Shown piece by piece: positions 38,431-47,699 of a stretch of DNA of 64,000 bases (position 1 is the first letter of the stretch; the number at the start of each line of letters is the position of its first letter). Under the pieces are notes generated by a model. That model ran no database searches. It had not been told where the DNA came from and worked only from the letters and a program-made list of their open reading frames with translations. The stretch spans positions 34,571-98,570 of the forward strand of contig NZ_JAATEM010000029.1 of the NCBI RefSeq assembly GCF_012034205.1, given 5' to 3'. Position numbers and translations under genes: made by a program. Source of the DNA: Streptomyces composti. GTDB lineage: Bacteria > Actinomycetota > Actinomycetes > Streptomycetales > Streptomycetaceae.

Positions 38431-38868
38431 TCACGACGAGTGCCCCGTCTTGTCGGGCTTGCCGCCCGTCGTCGACTCGGGCTCGACGTAGAGGATCTTG
38501 GCTTTCATATGGGCGCGCGTCTGTGCGGCGATCCACACCAGAGTGCCGCCGACCAGCGTGAACGCAAAGGCCTTGGCGTTGAACAGCGTGGTGTCCTTGA
38601 ACGCCGTGAGGAAGATGAACAGCAGCAGGATCTGCGCCGCGTAGAGCATCAGGCCCATCATCTGGAACAGGTGCGGAAGCGTTCTGGCGGTGCGCTGCAG
38701 GACGTAGAGGCCGATCCCCATGAAGAGGATGACCACCACGGTCGCGACGAGCGCTCCGATCGCCCCCTTGCCTCCGGCCACCACCGCGCTGACAACGACG
38801 CCGACAGCGCCGGCGGCGGCCGTGGGCACGGCGGCCTGGGCCAGGTTCCGGACGTCGTTGGACGGCAT
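38431..38868 (-). CDS. atpI: ATP synthase protein I
   Basis: AtpI is a small membrane protein that helps assemble the c-ring; it is not essential for the enzyme. The protein has 145 residues from the ATG at 38868 (MPSNDVRNLAQAAVPTA), with ggag eight bases upstream. An ATG at 38910 would add 14 residues and could be read from a leaderless mRNA. Four hydrophobic segments are seen (about 12-30, 35-53, 67-92 and 102-120). It heads the atp operon, as in other actinobacteria. Confidence 0.88.
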   Translation of the reverse strand: MPSNDVRNLAQAAVPTAAAGAVGVVVSAVVAGGKGAIGALVATVVVILFMGIGLYVLQRTARTLPHLFQMMGLMLYAAQILLLFIFLTAFKDTTLFNAKAFAFTLVGGTLVWIAAQTRAHMKAKILYVEPESTTGGKPDKTGHSS

Positions 38869-38910
38869 GGCGGCAACTCCGCTTTTCACAGGGGGCAGGG
38901 GTGTCGTCAT

Positions 38911-39268
38911 GGACGAGCGTAAACCCCTGGGCCGGGTGTGAAGTCCTCACACCATCGGACCGTCGCACTACGGTCCCTCGGCTCTCCGCGGGGTTCTCGT
39001 GAACGGTATCACAAACTATTTGATGCAGTCTTTACCCGGAAGGTGTGCCCACTCTCACACATGAGAGTGAACACGCGCGCGTGAGCGAGAAGCGGGGCGA
39101 GTTGTCTGATATCGGGGGGTTCGCACCCCCAAAGCAGACCCATCACACCCCCACGAGATGGCAATGCTCTAGGCGGATTCTTACCTTGACCGTGATCCGG
39201 CGCTGACGCGTGTGTGCCGCGTTCCTGGTGGGAGGCCTGATCCGCGCTCCCGGGCACGAGGGGCCGCC
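38911..39268 (-). promoter_or_regulatory. Upstream region of the atp operon with stacked inverted repeats (358 bp)
   Basis: No gene is present. On the minus strand, a promoter-like ttcaca/tacgct pair ends just before 38910. Further upstream stand four perfect inverted repeats: ggtgtga/tcacacc (38935-38953, overlapping the -35), ggaccgt/acggtcc (38957-38976), cactctca/tgagagtg with a 4-nt loop (39050-39069), and ggggg/ccccc around ttcgca (about 39114-39130). The last may terminate the upstream glycosyltransferase transcript. The others are candidate operators or leader-RNA hairpins. Confidence 0.55.
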
Positions 39269-40621
39269 CTAGCGCGAGCTGCCCGCCCTGCGACGGTCGG
39301 CCATGTGTGCGCGGGGTCCGACGGCGGTGGCGCCGTTGACGCCGGAGACACCGGCGGCGACCGGCGTGCGGGTGCCCGGCTGCTCCGCCGCGTCGGCCGG
39401 CCCGGCGTCCGCCGTGGCCGGTGCCTGCCGCGAGGCGTCGGCGGCCCTGCGGCGGGCCCTGCGGTAGCGGGGCGGCACGAAGGCTTCCATCCAGCGCGGG
39501 GTGCGCGGGGTGAAACGGGGCAGCAGGAGCAGGACCAGCCCGATCGCGCTGAGGAAGACCACCCCCAGGACGATCCACATGGACGCCGAGTTGACCGAGT
39601 AGGCGAGCGCGCCGAAGGCGATCAGCGCCGACCAGAAGTACATGATCAGCACCGCCCGGCTGTGCGAGTGGCCGATCTCCAGCAGCCGGTGGTGCAGATG
39701 CCCCCGGTCCGCCGCGAACGGCGACTGCCCGCGCCAGGTGCGCCGCACGATCGCCAGGACCAGGTCGGCCATCGGCAGGGCGATGATCGTCAGCGGCATG
39801 ATCAGCGGGATGAAGACGGGCACCATCGCGTGGGTCGCCTCGCGCGTGCCGCCCAGGTCGACATTGAGCGCCTCCACGTCCAGCTGACCGGTGACCGACA
39901 CGGCACTCGCCGCGAGGACGAGACCGATCAGCATCGAGCCGGAGTCCCCCATGAAGATCCGGGCCGGATGCAGATTGTGCGGCAGGAAGCCGAGGCACAT
40001 GCCGATCAGCAGCGCGGAGAACAGGGTGGCGGGGGCGGCGGCCTCGGCGCCGTAGCCGTACCAGATCCGGTAGCTGTAGAGGAAGAACGCGGTGGCCGCG
40101 ATGCACACCATGCCCGCGGCGAGACCGTCCAGCCCGTCGACGAAGTTCACCGCGTTGATCGTGATGACCACCAGCGCCACCGTGAGCAGATTGCCCTGCC
40201 ACGGGGTGACGGCGACCGTGCCGACGCCGGGAATGGGCAGCCACAGAATGGTCAGGCCCTGCAGAATCATGACGCCGGCGGCGATCACCTGGGCGCCCAG
40301 CTTGATCAGGGCGTCGATCTCGAACTTGTCGTCCAGGACACCGAGCAGCCAGATCAGCGCCGCACCCGACAGCAGGGCGCGGGCCTCGTTGGAGTCCTCG
40401 AACACCTGGTCGAGATTCGTCAGGTGACTGGCCACCAGCAGACCCGCGCACAGCCCGAAGAACATCGCGATCCCGCCGAGCCGCGGAGTGGGCTCCCGGT
40501 GCACGTCACGCGCGCGGATCTCCGGCATCGCCCCGGCCACGATCGCGAACTTGCGGACCGGGCCGGTCAGCAGGTACGTCACCGCGGCCGTGATGCAGAG
40601 CGTCAGGAGGTATTCACGCAC
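39269..40621 (-). CDS. Polyprenyl-phosphate GlcNAc-1-phosphate transferase (WecA/TagO/Rfe type)
   Basis: This is a 450-residue integral membrane enzyme of the MraY/WecA superfamily, starting wall polymer synthesis on the lipid carrier. About 11 membrane helices are seen up to residue 375. The catalytic Asp pair is in LLGVLDDKFEIDAL, NFVDGLDGLAAG carries the second Asp cluster, IFMGDSGSMLIG follows, and the His-rich cytoplasmic loop is DRGHLHHRLLEIGHSHSR. The last 70 residues are Ala/Pro/Arg-rich and probably disordered. The GTG start at 40621 has aggaaag three bases upstream. It is the usual neighbour of the atp operon in streptomycetes. Confidence 0.92.
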   Translation of the reverse strand: MREYLLTLCITAAVTYLLTGPVRKFAIVAGAMPEIRARDVHREPTPRLGGIAMFFGLCAGLLVASHLTNLDQVFEDSNEARALLSGAALIWLLGVLDDKFEIDALIKLGAQVIAAGVMILQGLTILWLPIPGVGTVAVTPWQGNLLTVALVVITINAVNFVDGLDGLAAGMVCIAATAFFLYSYRIWYGYGAEAAAPATLFSALLIGMCLGFLPHNLHPARIFMGDSGSMLIGLVLAASAVSVTGQLDVEALNVDLGGTREATHAMVPVFIPLIMPLTIIALPMADLVLAIVRRTWRGQSPFAADRGHLHHRLLEIGHSHSRAVLIMYFWSALIAFGALAYSVNSASMWIVLGVVFLSAIGLVLLLLPRFTPRTPRWMEAFVPPRYRRARRRAADASRQAPATADAGPADAAEQPGTRTPVAAGVSGVNGATAVGPRAHMADRRRAGSSR

Positions 40622-40754
40622 GGGCTTTCCTAGGAGGTCACTGGTGTGTCAGCACCACACCTTAGCCCTCGCCGCTGTGCACGGGACCGGACCGGCCCGA
40701 GGCCGGGGACGGACCGTTACATCCCCCGTACCGTCGCGTCCGCTCCCCGTACGG

Positions 40755-41984
40755 TCACGGCGGGAAGGCACCGGCCAGGTCCCGCACCTGCTCGCGCACC
40801 CTCGGCGCACTGGCCTCGTCCCGCAGGGCCTGGCCGATGAACGCCGCGATCCGGATCATCTCCGCCTCCCGCATGCCCTGCGTCGTGACCGCGGCCGTCC
40901 CCAGGCGCAGCCCGCGCAGATCGGCGTGGGGCAGGGCACAGCAGTCCATGACCAGCCCCGCCGCCGCCAGCCGGCCACGGGCGGTGCGGCCGTCGACGCC
41001 GAGCGGGGCCGGGTCGGCGGTGATCAGGTGGGTGTCCGTGCCGCCGGTGGTGACGACCAGGCCCTCGGCGGCCAGCGCCGCGGCCAGCGCCCTGGCGTTG
41101 GCGACCACCTGGTGCGTATAGACGGCGAAGGCCTCGGTGGCCGCCTCGCCGAAGGCCACGGCCTTGGCGGCGATGGTGTGCATCTGGGCGCCGCCCTGGG
41201 TGAACGGGAACACCGCCCGGTCGACCCGTTCGGCCAGCTCGGCGCCGCAGAGGATCATGCCGCCGCGCGGCCCGCGCAGCACCTTGTGCGTCGTCGCGCA
41301 CACCACGTCGGCGTACGGCACCGGGCTGGGCGCCGCTCCCCCGGCGACCAGCCCGATGGGGTGCGCGGCGTCGGCAATGAGATAGGCGCCCACCTCGTCG
41401 GCCACCTCGCGGAAGAAGGCGTAGTCGATGTGCCGCGGGTAGGCGATGGAGCCGCAGACGATGGCCTTGGGGCGGCGGGTGCGGGCCAGGGTGCGCACCT
41501 GGTCGTGGTCGATGAGCCCGGACTCGGCGTCGACGCCGTAGCCGACGAAGTCGAACCAGCGGCCGGAGAAGTTCGCGGGCGAGCCGTGCGTGAGATGGCC
41601 GCCGTAGGGCAGACCGAGGGCGAGCACGGTGTCCCCGGGGCGCAGCAGCGCCGCGTAGGCGGCCAGCACGGCCGACGAACCGGAGTGCGCCTGCACATTG
41701 GCGTGCTCGGCCCCGAACAGCGCCTTGGCCCGCTCGACGGCCAGCCGCTCGGCGACGTCGGCGATCTCGCAGCCCCCGTGGTGCCGGGCACCGGGGTAGC
41801 CCTCGGCGTACTTGTTGGCCAGCGGCGACCCGAGGGCGGCCAGCACGGCCGGCGAGGTGAAGTTCTCGGCGGCGATCAGCTGCAGCGTGCTCGCCTGCCG
41901 CTCACGCTCCCCCAGCAGCAGGTCGGCGAGCTCGGGATCCTGCCTCCGCAGCACATCGCCCTCGAGGGCATGGGTGACCGTCAT
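40755..41984 (-). CDS. Serine hydroxymethyltransferase-like PLP enzyme (divergent GlyA paralogue)
   Basis: This is a 409-residue fold-type I PLP enzyme. The SHMT pattern is clear: LIAAENFTSPAVLAALGS (36-53), ANKYAEGYPGARHHGG (56-71), and the PLP Lys234 in TTHKVLRGPRGG. Several usually invariant positions differ: SGSSAVLAAY stands where SG[S/A]QAN is expected, and DAAHPIGLVAGG where D[M/V]AHxAGL is expected. It is therefore probably a second SHMT with changed specificity rather than the housekeeping GlyA. The start has ggggag six bases upstream. It lies in the conserved atp-to-prfA cluster. Confidence 0.85.
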   Translation of the reverse strand: MTVTHALEGDVLRRQDPELADLLLGERERQASTLQLIAAENFTSPAVLAALGSPLANKYAEGYPGARHHGGCEIADVAERLAVERAKALFGAEHANVQAHSGSSAVLAAYAALLRPGDTVLALGLPYGGHLTHGSPANFSGRWFDFVGYGVDAESGLIDHDQVRTLARTRRPKAIVCGSIAYPRHIDYAFFREVADEVGAYLIADAAHPIGLVAGGAAPSPVPYADVVCATTHKVLRGPRGGMILCGAELAERVDRAVFPFTQGGAQMHTIAAKAVAFGEAATEAFAVYTHQVVANARALAAALAAEGLVVTTGGTDTHLITADPAPLGVDGRTARGRLAAAGLVMDCCALPHADLRGLRLGTAAVTTQGMREAEMIRIAAFIGQALRDEASAPRVREQVRDLAGAFPP

Positions 41985-42095
41985 GACGAACTCCCCGGGC
42001 GTCGACGCCGACGTAGCACCAATGTAGGCCCGGCAGTACGTCCGCGCCCGAGTTGTTGCACCACGGCTCCCGCGGCACTCGGGTGGGGCGAGGCG

Positions 42096-42773
42096 CTAGG
42101 TGCGCGCCGGGACCCCGGTCAGGGCCGTCACCACCGGGTCCAGCGCCTGGTGTATCTCGTCGCCGATGGAACGGAAGAAGGTCAGCGGGGCGCCGTAGGG
42201 GTCGTGGACCTCGTCGGCCTCCGCGGTGGGGGCCAGCAGCCACCCGCGCAGCGCGGCCGCGGCGCGGACCAGGGCGCGGGCGCGCGTCACCAGCCCGTCC
42301 TCCAGCGGGGGCAGCGTCGCCGGGTCGATGGCGTTCACCAGGCGGGTGAACTCCTTCAGGGTGAAGGTGCGCAGGCCCGCCGAGTGGCCCATGGAGATCA
42401 CCTGCGCCCGGTGGTCGCGGGTCGCGGTGAGCACCAGGTCCGCCCGGATGACGTGCTCGTCCAGCAGCTCGCGGCCCTTGAAGCCGGAGGCGTCCGCCCC
42501 GTACTCGGCCAGCACGGTCTCCGCGTGGGACTCCATGGGCGCGCCCTCGTGGCCCCAGGTGCCCGCGCTCTCCACGATCAGCCCGCCACCCAGCACGCCC
42601 AGTCGCTGCTGCACGAAATGCCGGGTCAGCCGCTCGGTGATCGGCGAGCGACAGACATTGCCGGTGCTGACGTGGAGGATGCGGAAGGTGTCGCGCGGGA
42701 AGCCGAACGTCGTCGTCTGCTCCGCGCTGCTCTCCCCGTTGCCTATGCCACGCCCCGCGTCAGGGGCCGTCAA
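42096..42773 (-). CDS. Low-molecular-weight protein tyrosine phosphatase-like protein lacking the catalytic Cys
   Basis: This is a 225-residue LMW-PTP-fold protein. The phosphate-binding loop reads RILHVSTGNVCRSPITERL. In active enzymes it is V-C-x-G-N-x-C-R-S, so Ser36 stands where the nucleophilic Cys should be, while Asn39, Cys41, Arg42 and Ser43 are kept. The general-acid motif DPYG (191-194) is intact. The protein has about 30 extra N-terminal residues. The TTG start at 42773 overlaps the sua5 stop as TTGA, with gaggtg five bases upstream. By known chemistry it should not form the phosphocysteine intermediate. It may bind phosphoproteins or arsenate-like anions; no activity is claimed. 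Confidence 0.85.
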   Translation of the reverse strand: MTAPDAGRGIGNGESSAEQTTTFGFPRDTFRILHVSTGNVCRSPITERLTRHFVQQRLGVLGGGLIVESAGTWGHEGAPMESHAETVLAEYGADASGFKGRELLDEHVIRADLVLTATRDHRAQVISMGHSAGLRTFTLKEFTRLVNAIDPATLPPLEDGLVTRARALVRAAAALRGWLLAPTAEADEVHDPYGAPLTFFRSIGDEIHQALDPVVTALTGVPART

Positions 42774-43417
42774 TTCGCCACCTCGAGGTCGGGTACCACC
42801 TTGCGCAGCTCCTCCGGCGAGAGCGCTCCCTCGCGCAGCAGGACCGGCACGGAACGGGTGACGTCGACGATGGACGAGGGCACGTTGCCCGGGGTCGGGC
42901 CGCCGTCGAGGTAGACGGAGACCGAATCGCCGAGCATCTCCTGCGCGGCGTCGCAGTTCTCCGGCGCCGGGTGCCCGGTGAGGTTGGCGGAGGAGACGGC
43001 CATGGGGCCGACCTCGGTCAGCAGCTCGATGGCGACCGGGTGCAGCGGCATCCGCACCGCGACCGTGCCGCGTGAGTCGCCCAGGTCCCACTGCAGGGAC
43101 GGCTGGTGCCTGGCGACCAGGGTCAGGGCGCCCGGCCAGAACGCGTCGACCAGCTCCCAGGCCAGCTCGGAGAAGTCGGTGACCAGGCCGTGCAAGGTGT
43201 TCGGGGAGCCGATCAGGACGGGCGTGGGCATGTTGCGGCCCCGGCCCTTCGCGGCCAGCAGGTCGGCCACGGCGTCCGAGGAGAACGCGTCCGCGCCGAC
43301 GCCGTACACGGTGTCCGTGGGCAGCACCACGAGCTCGCCGCGGCGGACGGCGGAGGCGGCCTCGCGCAGACCGGTCGCGCGGTCGGTCGCGTCGTTGGTG
43401 TCGTAACGCCGAGCCAT
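42770..43417 (-). CDS. L-threonylcarbamoyladenylate synthase (Sua5/TsaC)
   Basis: This enzyme makes the threonylcarbamoyl-AMP used for the t6A37 modification of ANN-reading tRNAs. The protein has 215 residues, a single YrdC/Sua5 domain. Motifs are VVLPTDTVYGVGADAF (30-45), KGRGRNMPTPVLIG, FWPGALTLVARHQ, TVAVRMPLHPVAIELL and AVSSANLTGHPAP. The start has gaggagg eight bases upstream. It is coupled to the phosphatase-like gene and lies 98 bp after prmC. This prfA-prmC-sua5 order is widespread in bacteria. Confidence 0.94.
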   Translation of the reverse strand: MARRYDTNDATDRATGLREAASAVRRGELVVLPTDTVYGVGADAFSSDAVADLLAAKGRGRNMPTPVLIGSPNTLHGLVTDFSELAWELVDAFWPGALTLVARHQPSLQWDLGDSRGTVAVRMPLHPVAIELLTEVGPMAVSSANLTGHPAPENCDAAQEMLGDSVSVYLDGGPTPGNVPSSIVDVTRSVPVLLREGALSPEELRKVVPDLEVAN

Positions 43418-43465
43418 CTAACGGGCCTCCTCGTACACGTGCTGCTGGCGGAAAGACAGGAGCCG

Positions 43466-43488
43466 GGCCCGGGCGGACTGCCCGGGCC
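43466..43488 (-). terminator. GC-rich hairpin between prmC and sua5
   Basis: A perfect 9-bp stem (ggcccgggc / gcccgggcc), loop ggact, lies in the 98-bp gap. It lacks a T run, so it may be a weak terminator or mRNA end-protector. Confidence 0.45.
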
Positions 43489-43515
43489 ACGGGATGTGCC
43501 GCACCGGCCGGGCGG

Positions 43516-44361
43516 TCACGGCAGCGCCTTGCGGGCGGTGGCGAACCGCGGGCGGTTGTTCAGGTCCGGGTGGTCGGCGGCGTCGGTCCAGCCGCGGTCC
43601 TCCGCGAAGATCCACGGCACCTGGCCGCCCTGGGTGTCCGCGTGCTCCACCACGACCACCCCGCCCGGACGCAGCAGCCGGTGCGCGGTGCGCTCCAGGC
43701 CCCGGATCAGGTCCAGACCGTCCTCACCGGAGAACAGCGCCATGCCGGGGTCGTAGTCGCGCGCCTCGGGGGCGACGTACTCCCACTCCGACAGCGGGAT
43801 GTACGGCGGGTTGGAGATGACCAGGTCGACCTGCCCGTCGAGGTCGGGGAAGGCCGTCAGGGCGTCGCCCTGGCGCAGCTCGACCCGGGACCCCTCCATG
43901 TTCTTGCGGGTCCACACCAGCGCTTCCTCGGACAGCTCCACCGCGTAGACGCGCGAGCGGGGCACCTCCTGGGCGAGCGCGAGCGCGATGGCGCCCGACC
44001 CGGTGCACAGGTCGACGATGCACGGCTCGACGACGTCCATGGCGCGCACCGCGTCTATGGCCCAGCCGACCACCGACTCGGTCTCCGGACGCGGCACGAA
44101 CACCCCGGGGCCGACCTGCAGCTCCAGGTAGCGGAAGTAGGCGCGCCCGGTGATGTGCTGCAGCGGCTCGCGGGCCTCCCGGCGGGCGACGACCTCCCAG
44201 TAGCGGGCGTCGAAGTCGGAGTCCTTCACGTTGTGCAGCTCGCCGCGCTTGACGCCGTGCACGAACGCGGCGAGCTCCTCCGCGTCGGTGCGCGGCGAGG
44301 GCACGCCGGCGTCGGCGAGCCGCTGGGTGGCCTGGGCCACCTCGGCGAGCAGCAGGTTCAC
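43516..44361 (-). CDS. prmC: Release factor glutamine methyltransferase PrmC
   Basis: PrmC (HemK) methylates the Gln of the GGQ motif of peptide release factors. The protein has 281 residues. An N-terminal helical domain (1-85) binds the release factor. The SAM-dependent methyltransferase domain has VDLCTGSGAIALALA (motif I), VYAVELSEEAL and the catalytic NPPYIP. The GTG start at 44361 has ggagg five bases upstream. It lies 26 bp downstream of prfA, its substrate gene, in the standard operon order. Confidence 0.95.
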   Translation of the reverse strand: MNLLLAEVAQATQRLADAGVPSPRTDAEELAAFVHGVKRGELHNVKDSDFDARYWEVVARREAREPLQHITGRAYFRYLELQVGPGVFVPRPETESVVGWAIDAVRAMDVVEPCIVDLCTGSGAIALALAQEVPRSRVYAVELSEEALVWTRKNMEGSRVELRQGDALTAFPDLDGQVDLVISNPPYIPLSEWEYVAPEARDYDPGMALFSGEDGLDLIRGLERTAHRLLRPGGVVVVEHADTQGGQVPWIFAEDRGWTDAADHPDLNNRPRFATARKALP

Positions 44362-44387
44362 GTGGTCCTCCGGGCTGTCTTCGTGTG

Positions 44388-45455
<1,068 letters not shown>

Positions 45456-45495
45456 CTTGGGCTCCTGCGGTGACGGGGGTGAAGGGCGGGCGACC

Positions 45496-45546
45496 AAAAA
45501 CGCCGGTCCCGGGCGCACCCCGAGGGGGCGCGACCGTGGACCGGCG
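45496..45546 (-). terminator. Rho-independent terminator after rpmE
   Basis: On the minus strand, a 9-bp stem cgccggtcc/ggaccggcg (outer arms 45501-45509 and 45538-45546) with a GC-rich inner hairpin is followed by TTTTT (complement of 45496-45500). It separates rpmE from prfA. Confidence 0.85.
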
Positions 45547-45558
45547 AATCGGTGCTCG

Positions 45559-45780
45559 CTACTTCTTGGAGCCGGCGGCCTTGCCGAAGCGGGCCTCGAA
45601 GCGGGCCACACGGCCACCAGTGTCGAGGATCTTCTGCTTGCCCGTGTAGAACGGGTGGCACTCGGAGCAGACCTCGGCCCGGATGGTGCCGGACTCGATG
45701 GTGCTGCGGGTGGTGAACGACGCGCCGCAGGTGCAGCTGACCTGCGTCTCGACGTACGCGGGGTGGATGTCGCGCTTCAA
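45559..45780 (-). CDS. rpmE: 50S ribosomal protein L31, zinc-binding form
   Basis: This is the 73-residue L31 of the large subunit. Cys16, Cys18, Cys38 and Cys41 (SCTCG and CSECH) form the zinc site, so this is the Zn-containing type, which streptomycetes replace with a Cys-free paralogue when zinc is scarce (established for the genus; the paralogue is not in this window). The conserved HPFYTGKQKILDTGGRVARF follows. It is flanked by its own terminator, so it is probably a single-gene transcript. Confidence 0.97.
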   Translation of the reverse strand: MKRDIHPAYVETQVSCTCGASFTTRSTIESGTIRAEVCSECHPFYTGKQKILDTGGRVARFEARFGKAAGSKK

Positions 45781-45939
45781 GGTGTCTCCTAGGTTTCGGG
45801 AGGGCGCCGGGTCGCCGCCGCGGGATGCGGGGGCGTGAACCGGAGCCGACGTACCAGTCTGCCAGGACTGGGCCCATCCCCCAAAACCGGGGGCGGCCTC
45901 CGTCTATTCCGCGCGGTCCGCGGCCCCGCTGCCCGGGCT

Positions 45940-45970
45940 GTTCCCGGCGGGCGGCTCGGGCGCCGGGAAC
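45940..45970 (-). terminator. Hairpin at the end of the LCP gene
   Basis: A perfect 10-bp stem (gttcccggcg / cgccgggaac) with an 11-nt loop begins four bases after the LCP stop on the minus strand. There is no clear T run. Confidence 0.55.
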
Positions 45971-45973
45971 CCG

Positions 45974-47110
45974 TCACGGGGCGCTGACCACGTCCTTCGC
46001 CTCACCGGTGGCCGACTCCTCGGTGGCCGCCTTCGGGATCGGCTTGTCCTGCTTCAGCGCCTTCCACACCAGGTCGGCCTTCTGCTTCTGCAGCAGGACC
46101 CGGTTGGGGTTGTCCGGGTCGTAGGCGACCGGCATGGTGACCATCTGCATGTTGCCGGGGCTGATGCCTTTCATGCCGCCCGCGAAGGACATCAGGGCGT
46201 TGACCGAGCCCAGCCCGGAGTCGGTGGTGACGGTCTTGGTGGCGGTGTCGGCGAGGTCGTAGAGCTTCTTCGGGTTGGTGAACAGGCCGATCTCCCTGAC
46301 CTGCTTGACCAGCGCCTTGAGGAACGCCTGCTGCAGCTGGATGCGGCCGAGGTCGGAGCCGTCGCCGACGCCGTGGCGGGTGCGGACCAGGCCGAGGGCC
46401 TGCTCGCCGTCGAGCCGGTGGGTGCCGGCCGGCAGGTCAAGGTGGCTCTCGGGGTCCTTGATGTCCTTGCTGGTGGTGACCTCGACTCCGCCGAGCCGGT
46501 CGATGAGCTTCTGGAAGCCGGCGAAGTCGACCTCCAGGTAGTGGTCCATGCGCAGGTCGGTCATCTTCTCGACGGTCTTCACGGCGCAGGCGGCGCCGCC
46601 GGTGGCGTAGGCGGAGTTGAACATGGCGCTGCGCGCACCGGGGTGCCTGTTGCCCTCGGAGTCCGTGCACTCGGGGCGCTCGATCAGGGTGTCGCGCGGG
46701 ATGGACACCACGCTGGCCTTCTTGTGGCCCTCGTAGATGTGCACGATCATCGCGGTGTCGGAGCGGGCGGTGCCGTCGTCCGTGCCGCCACCGATCCCCT
46801 TGTTGCTGCCGGAGCGGGTGTCGGAGCCGAGGACCAGGATGTTCTCCGAGCCGTTGTCGGCCTTCTCGGGCCGGTCGGTGCCGAGCGCCTGGTCGATGTC
46901 GACACTGCTGATGTTGCCGTTGAGCTTGAAGTAGACGTACCCGATACCGGTGCCGCCCAGCACCACGATGCCCGCGGCGGTCCAGGCCATCACCTTCATG
47001 CCGGAGGGCCGCTTGCCGCGCGGCTTGCGGCGGCGTCCCCTCCCCCTGCGGGCGGCCGGTGTGCCGGGCTCTCCCGCGGCGGCGGGGTCCGGTGTGCTCT
47101 CGGCAGACAT
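45974..47110 (-). CDS. LytR-CpsA-Psr (LCP) family protein
   Basis: LCP enzymes transfer glycopolymers from the lipid carrier to peptidoglycan. The protein has 378 residues from the ATG at 47110 (gaggag three to four bases upstream). A basic cytoplasmic segment (20-36) precedes one membrane helix at about 40-62. The extracytoplasmic LCP domain shows ILVLGSDTRSG, RSDTAMIVHI, VSIPRDTLIE (binding pyrophosphate and metal), and GVEVTTSKDIKDPES and LVRTRHGVGDGSDLGR. The frame stays open upstream into a 36-bp repeat array, but there is no start signal there. It fits with the WecA-type enzyme at 39269 as a wall-polymer pathway partner. Confidence 0.92.
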   Translation of the reverse strand: MSAESTPDPAAAGEPGTPAARRGRGRRRKPRGKRPSGMKVMAWTAAGIVVLGGTGIGYVYFKLNGNISSVDIDQALGTDRPEKADNGSENILVLGSDTRSGSNKGIGGGTDDGTARSDTAMIVHIYEGHKKASVVSIPRDTLIERPECTDSEGNRHPGARSAMFNSAYATGGAACAVKTVEKMTDLRMDHYLEVDFAGFQKLIDRLGGVEVTTSKDIKDPESHLDLPAGTHRLDGEQALGLVRTRHGVGDGSDLGRIQLQQAFLKALVKQVREIGLFTNPKKLYDLADTATKTVTTDSGLGSVNALMSFAGGMKGISPGNMQMVTMPVAYDPDNPNRVLLQKQKADLVWKALKQDKPIPKAATEESATGEAKDVVSAP

Positions 47111-47404
47111 GTGCTCCTCAGCTCTCGTGTCCGGTCGGATACCCCCTGCGCTCGATGCCAGACTTGGCCGGTTCACGACCCGTACGGCACCTATCGTCGC
47201 GCTGTTCGGGTCAGACGGGGAAACCCGGCACAGGGTTGCACGCGCCCTTGTGCCCCTCCGGACCCCGGTCAGGGGCGCGGCAGGCGGGCCACGAGCTGCC
47301 GGGCACCCGCTCACCTGCGCTTTCGCCGGAGCCCGCGGCGCGGCTCGATCCGTACGCCGCGCATGAGCCGTGTGGCGAAGGTCTCGCCCCGGACCGCGGG
47401 GTTC

Positions 47405-47620
47405 CGGGCACGGCACGCAATCCGGGCGCGGACCACGCTCCGGGCACGGCACGCAATCCGGGCGCGGACCACGCTCCGGGCACGGCACGCAATCCGGGCG
47501 CGGACCACGCTCCGGGCGGGGCACGGGAGCCGGGCGCGGCACGGCATCCGGGCGCGCACCGTGCATCGGGCGGGGCACGGAAGCCGGGCGCGCACCGTGC
47601 ATCGGGCGCGGCACGGGTCC
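47405..47620. repeat. Tandem array of six 36-bp repeats
   Basis: Three identical contiguous 36-bp units begin cgggcacggcacgcaatccg at 47405, 47441 and 47477. Three diverged units follow at 47513, 47549 and 47585, all starting cgggc. There are no spacers, so it is not a CRISPR. The identical first three copies point to recent expansion. Confidence 0.9.
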
Positions 47621-47633
47621 CGGGCCCGGGCAC

Positions 47634-47675
47634 GAGTGAGGGCCGCCCCTCGCCGGAAGGGCGGCCCTCGCTCAC
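47634..47675. terminator. Terminator hairpin after rho
   Basis: A long stem (gagtgagggccgccc with gggcggccctcgctc, one G-U or mismatch) around an 11-nt loop lies 25 bp after the rho stop. It could act in both directions; there is no strong T run. Confidence 0.75.
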
Positions 47676-47699
47676 AGAAGCGGTCGGTCGACCGGACCC

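Larger units (their letters stand above)
47111..47699. other. Gene-free region between the LCP gene and rho (589 bp)
   Basis: It contains the LCP promoter region (47111-47400, no clear hexamers recognised), a 36-bp repeat array, and the rho terminator. Frames that stay open here do so because the repeat length is a multiple of three; none has a ribosome site. Confidence 0.65.

Noticed and set aside
47111..47614. N-terminal extension of the LCP protein through the 36-bp repeats
   Set aside because: The frame is open, but its residues are repeat-derived Pro/Arg/Cys. The ATG at 47110 has a good ribosome site and gives the normal LCP layout.
47405..47620. CRISPR array
   Set aside because: The 36-bp units are contiguous with no unique spacers, and no cas genes are present.
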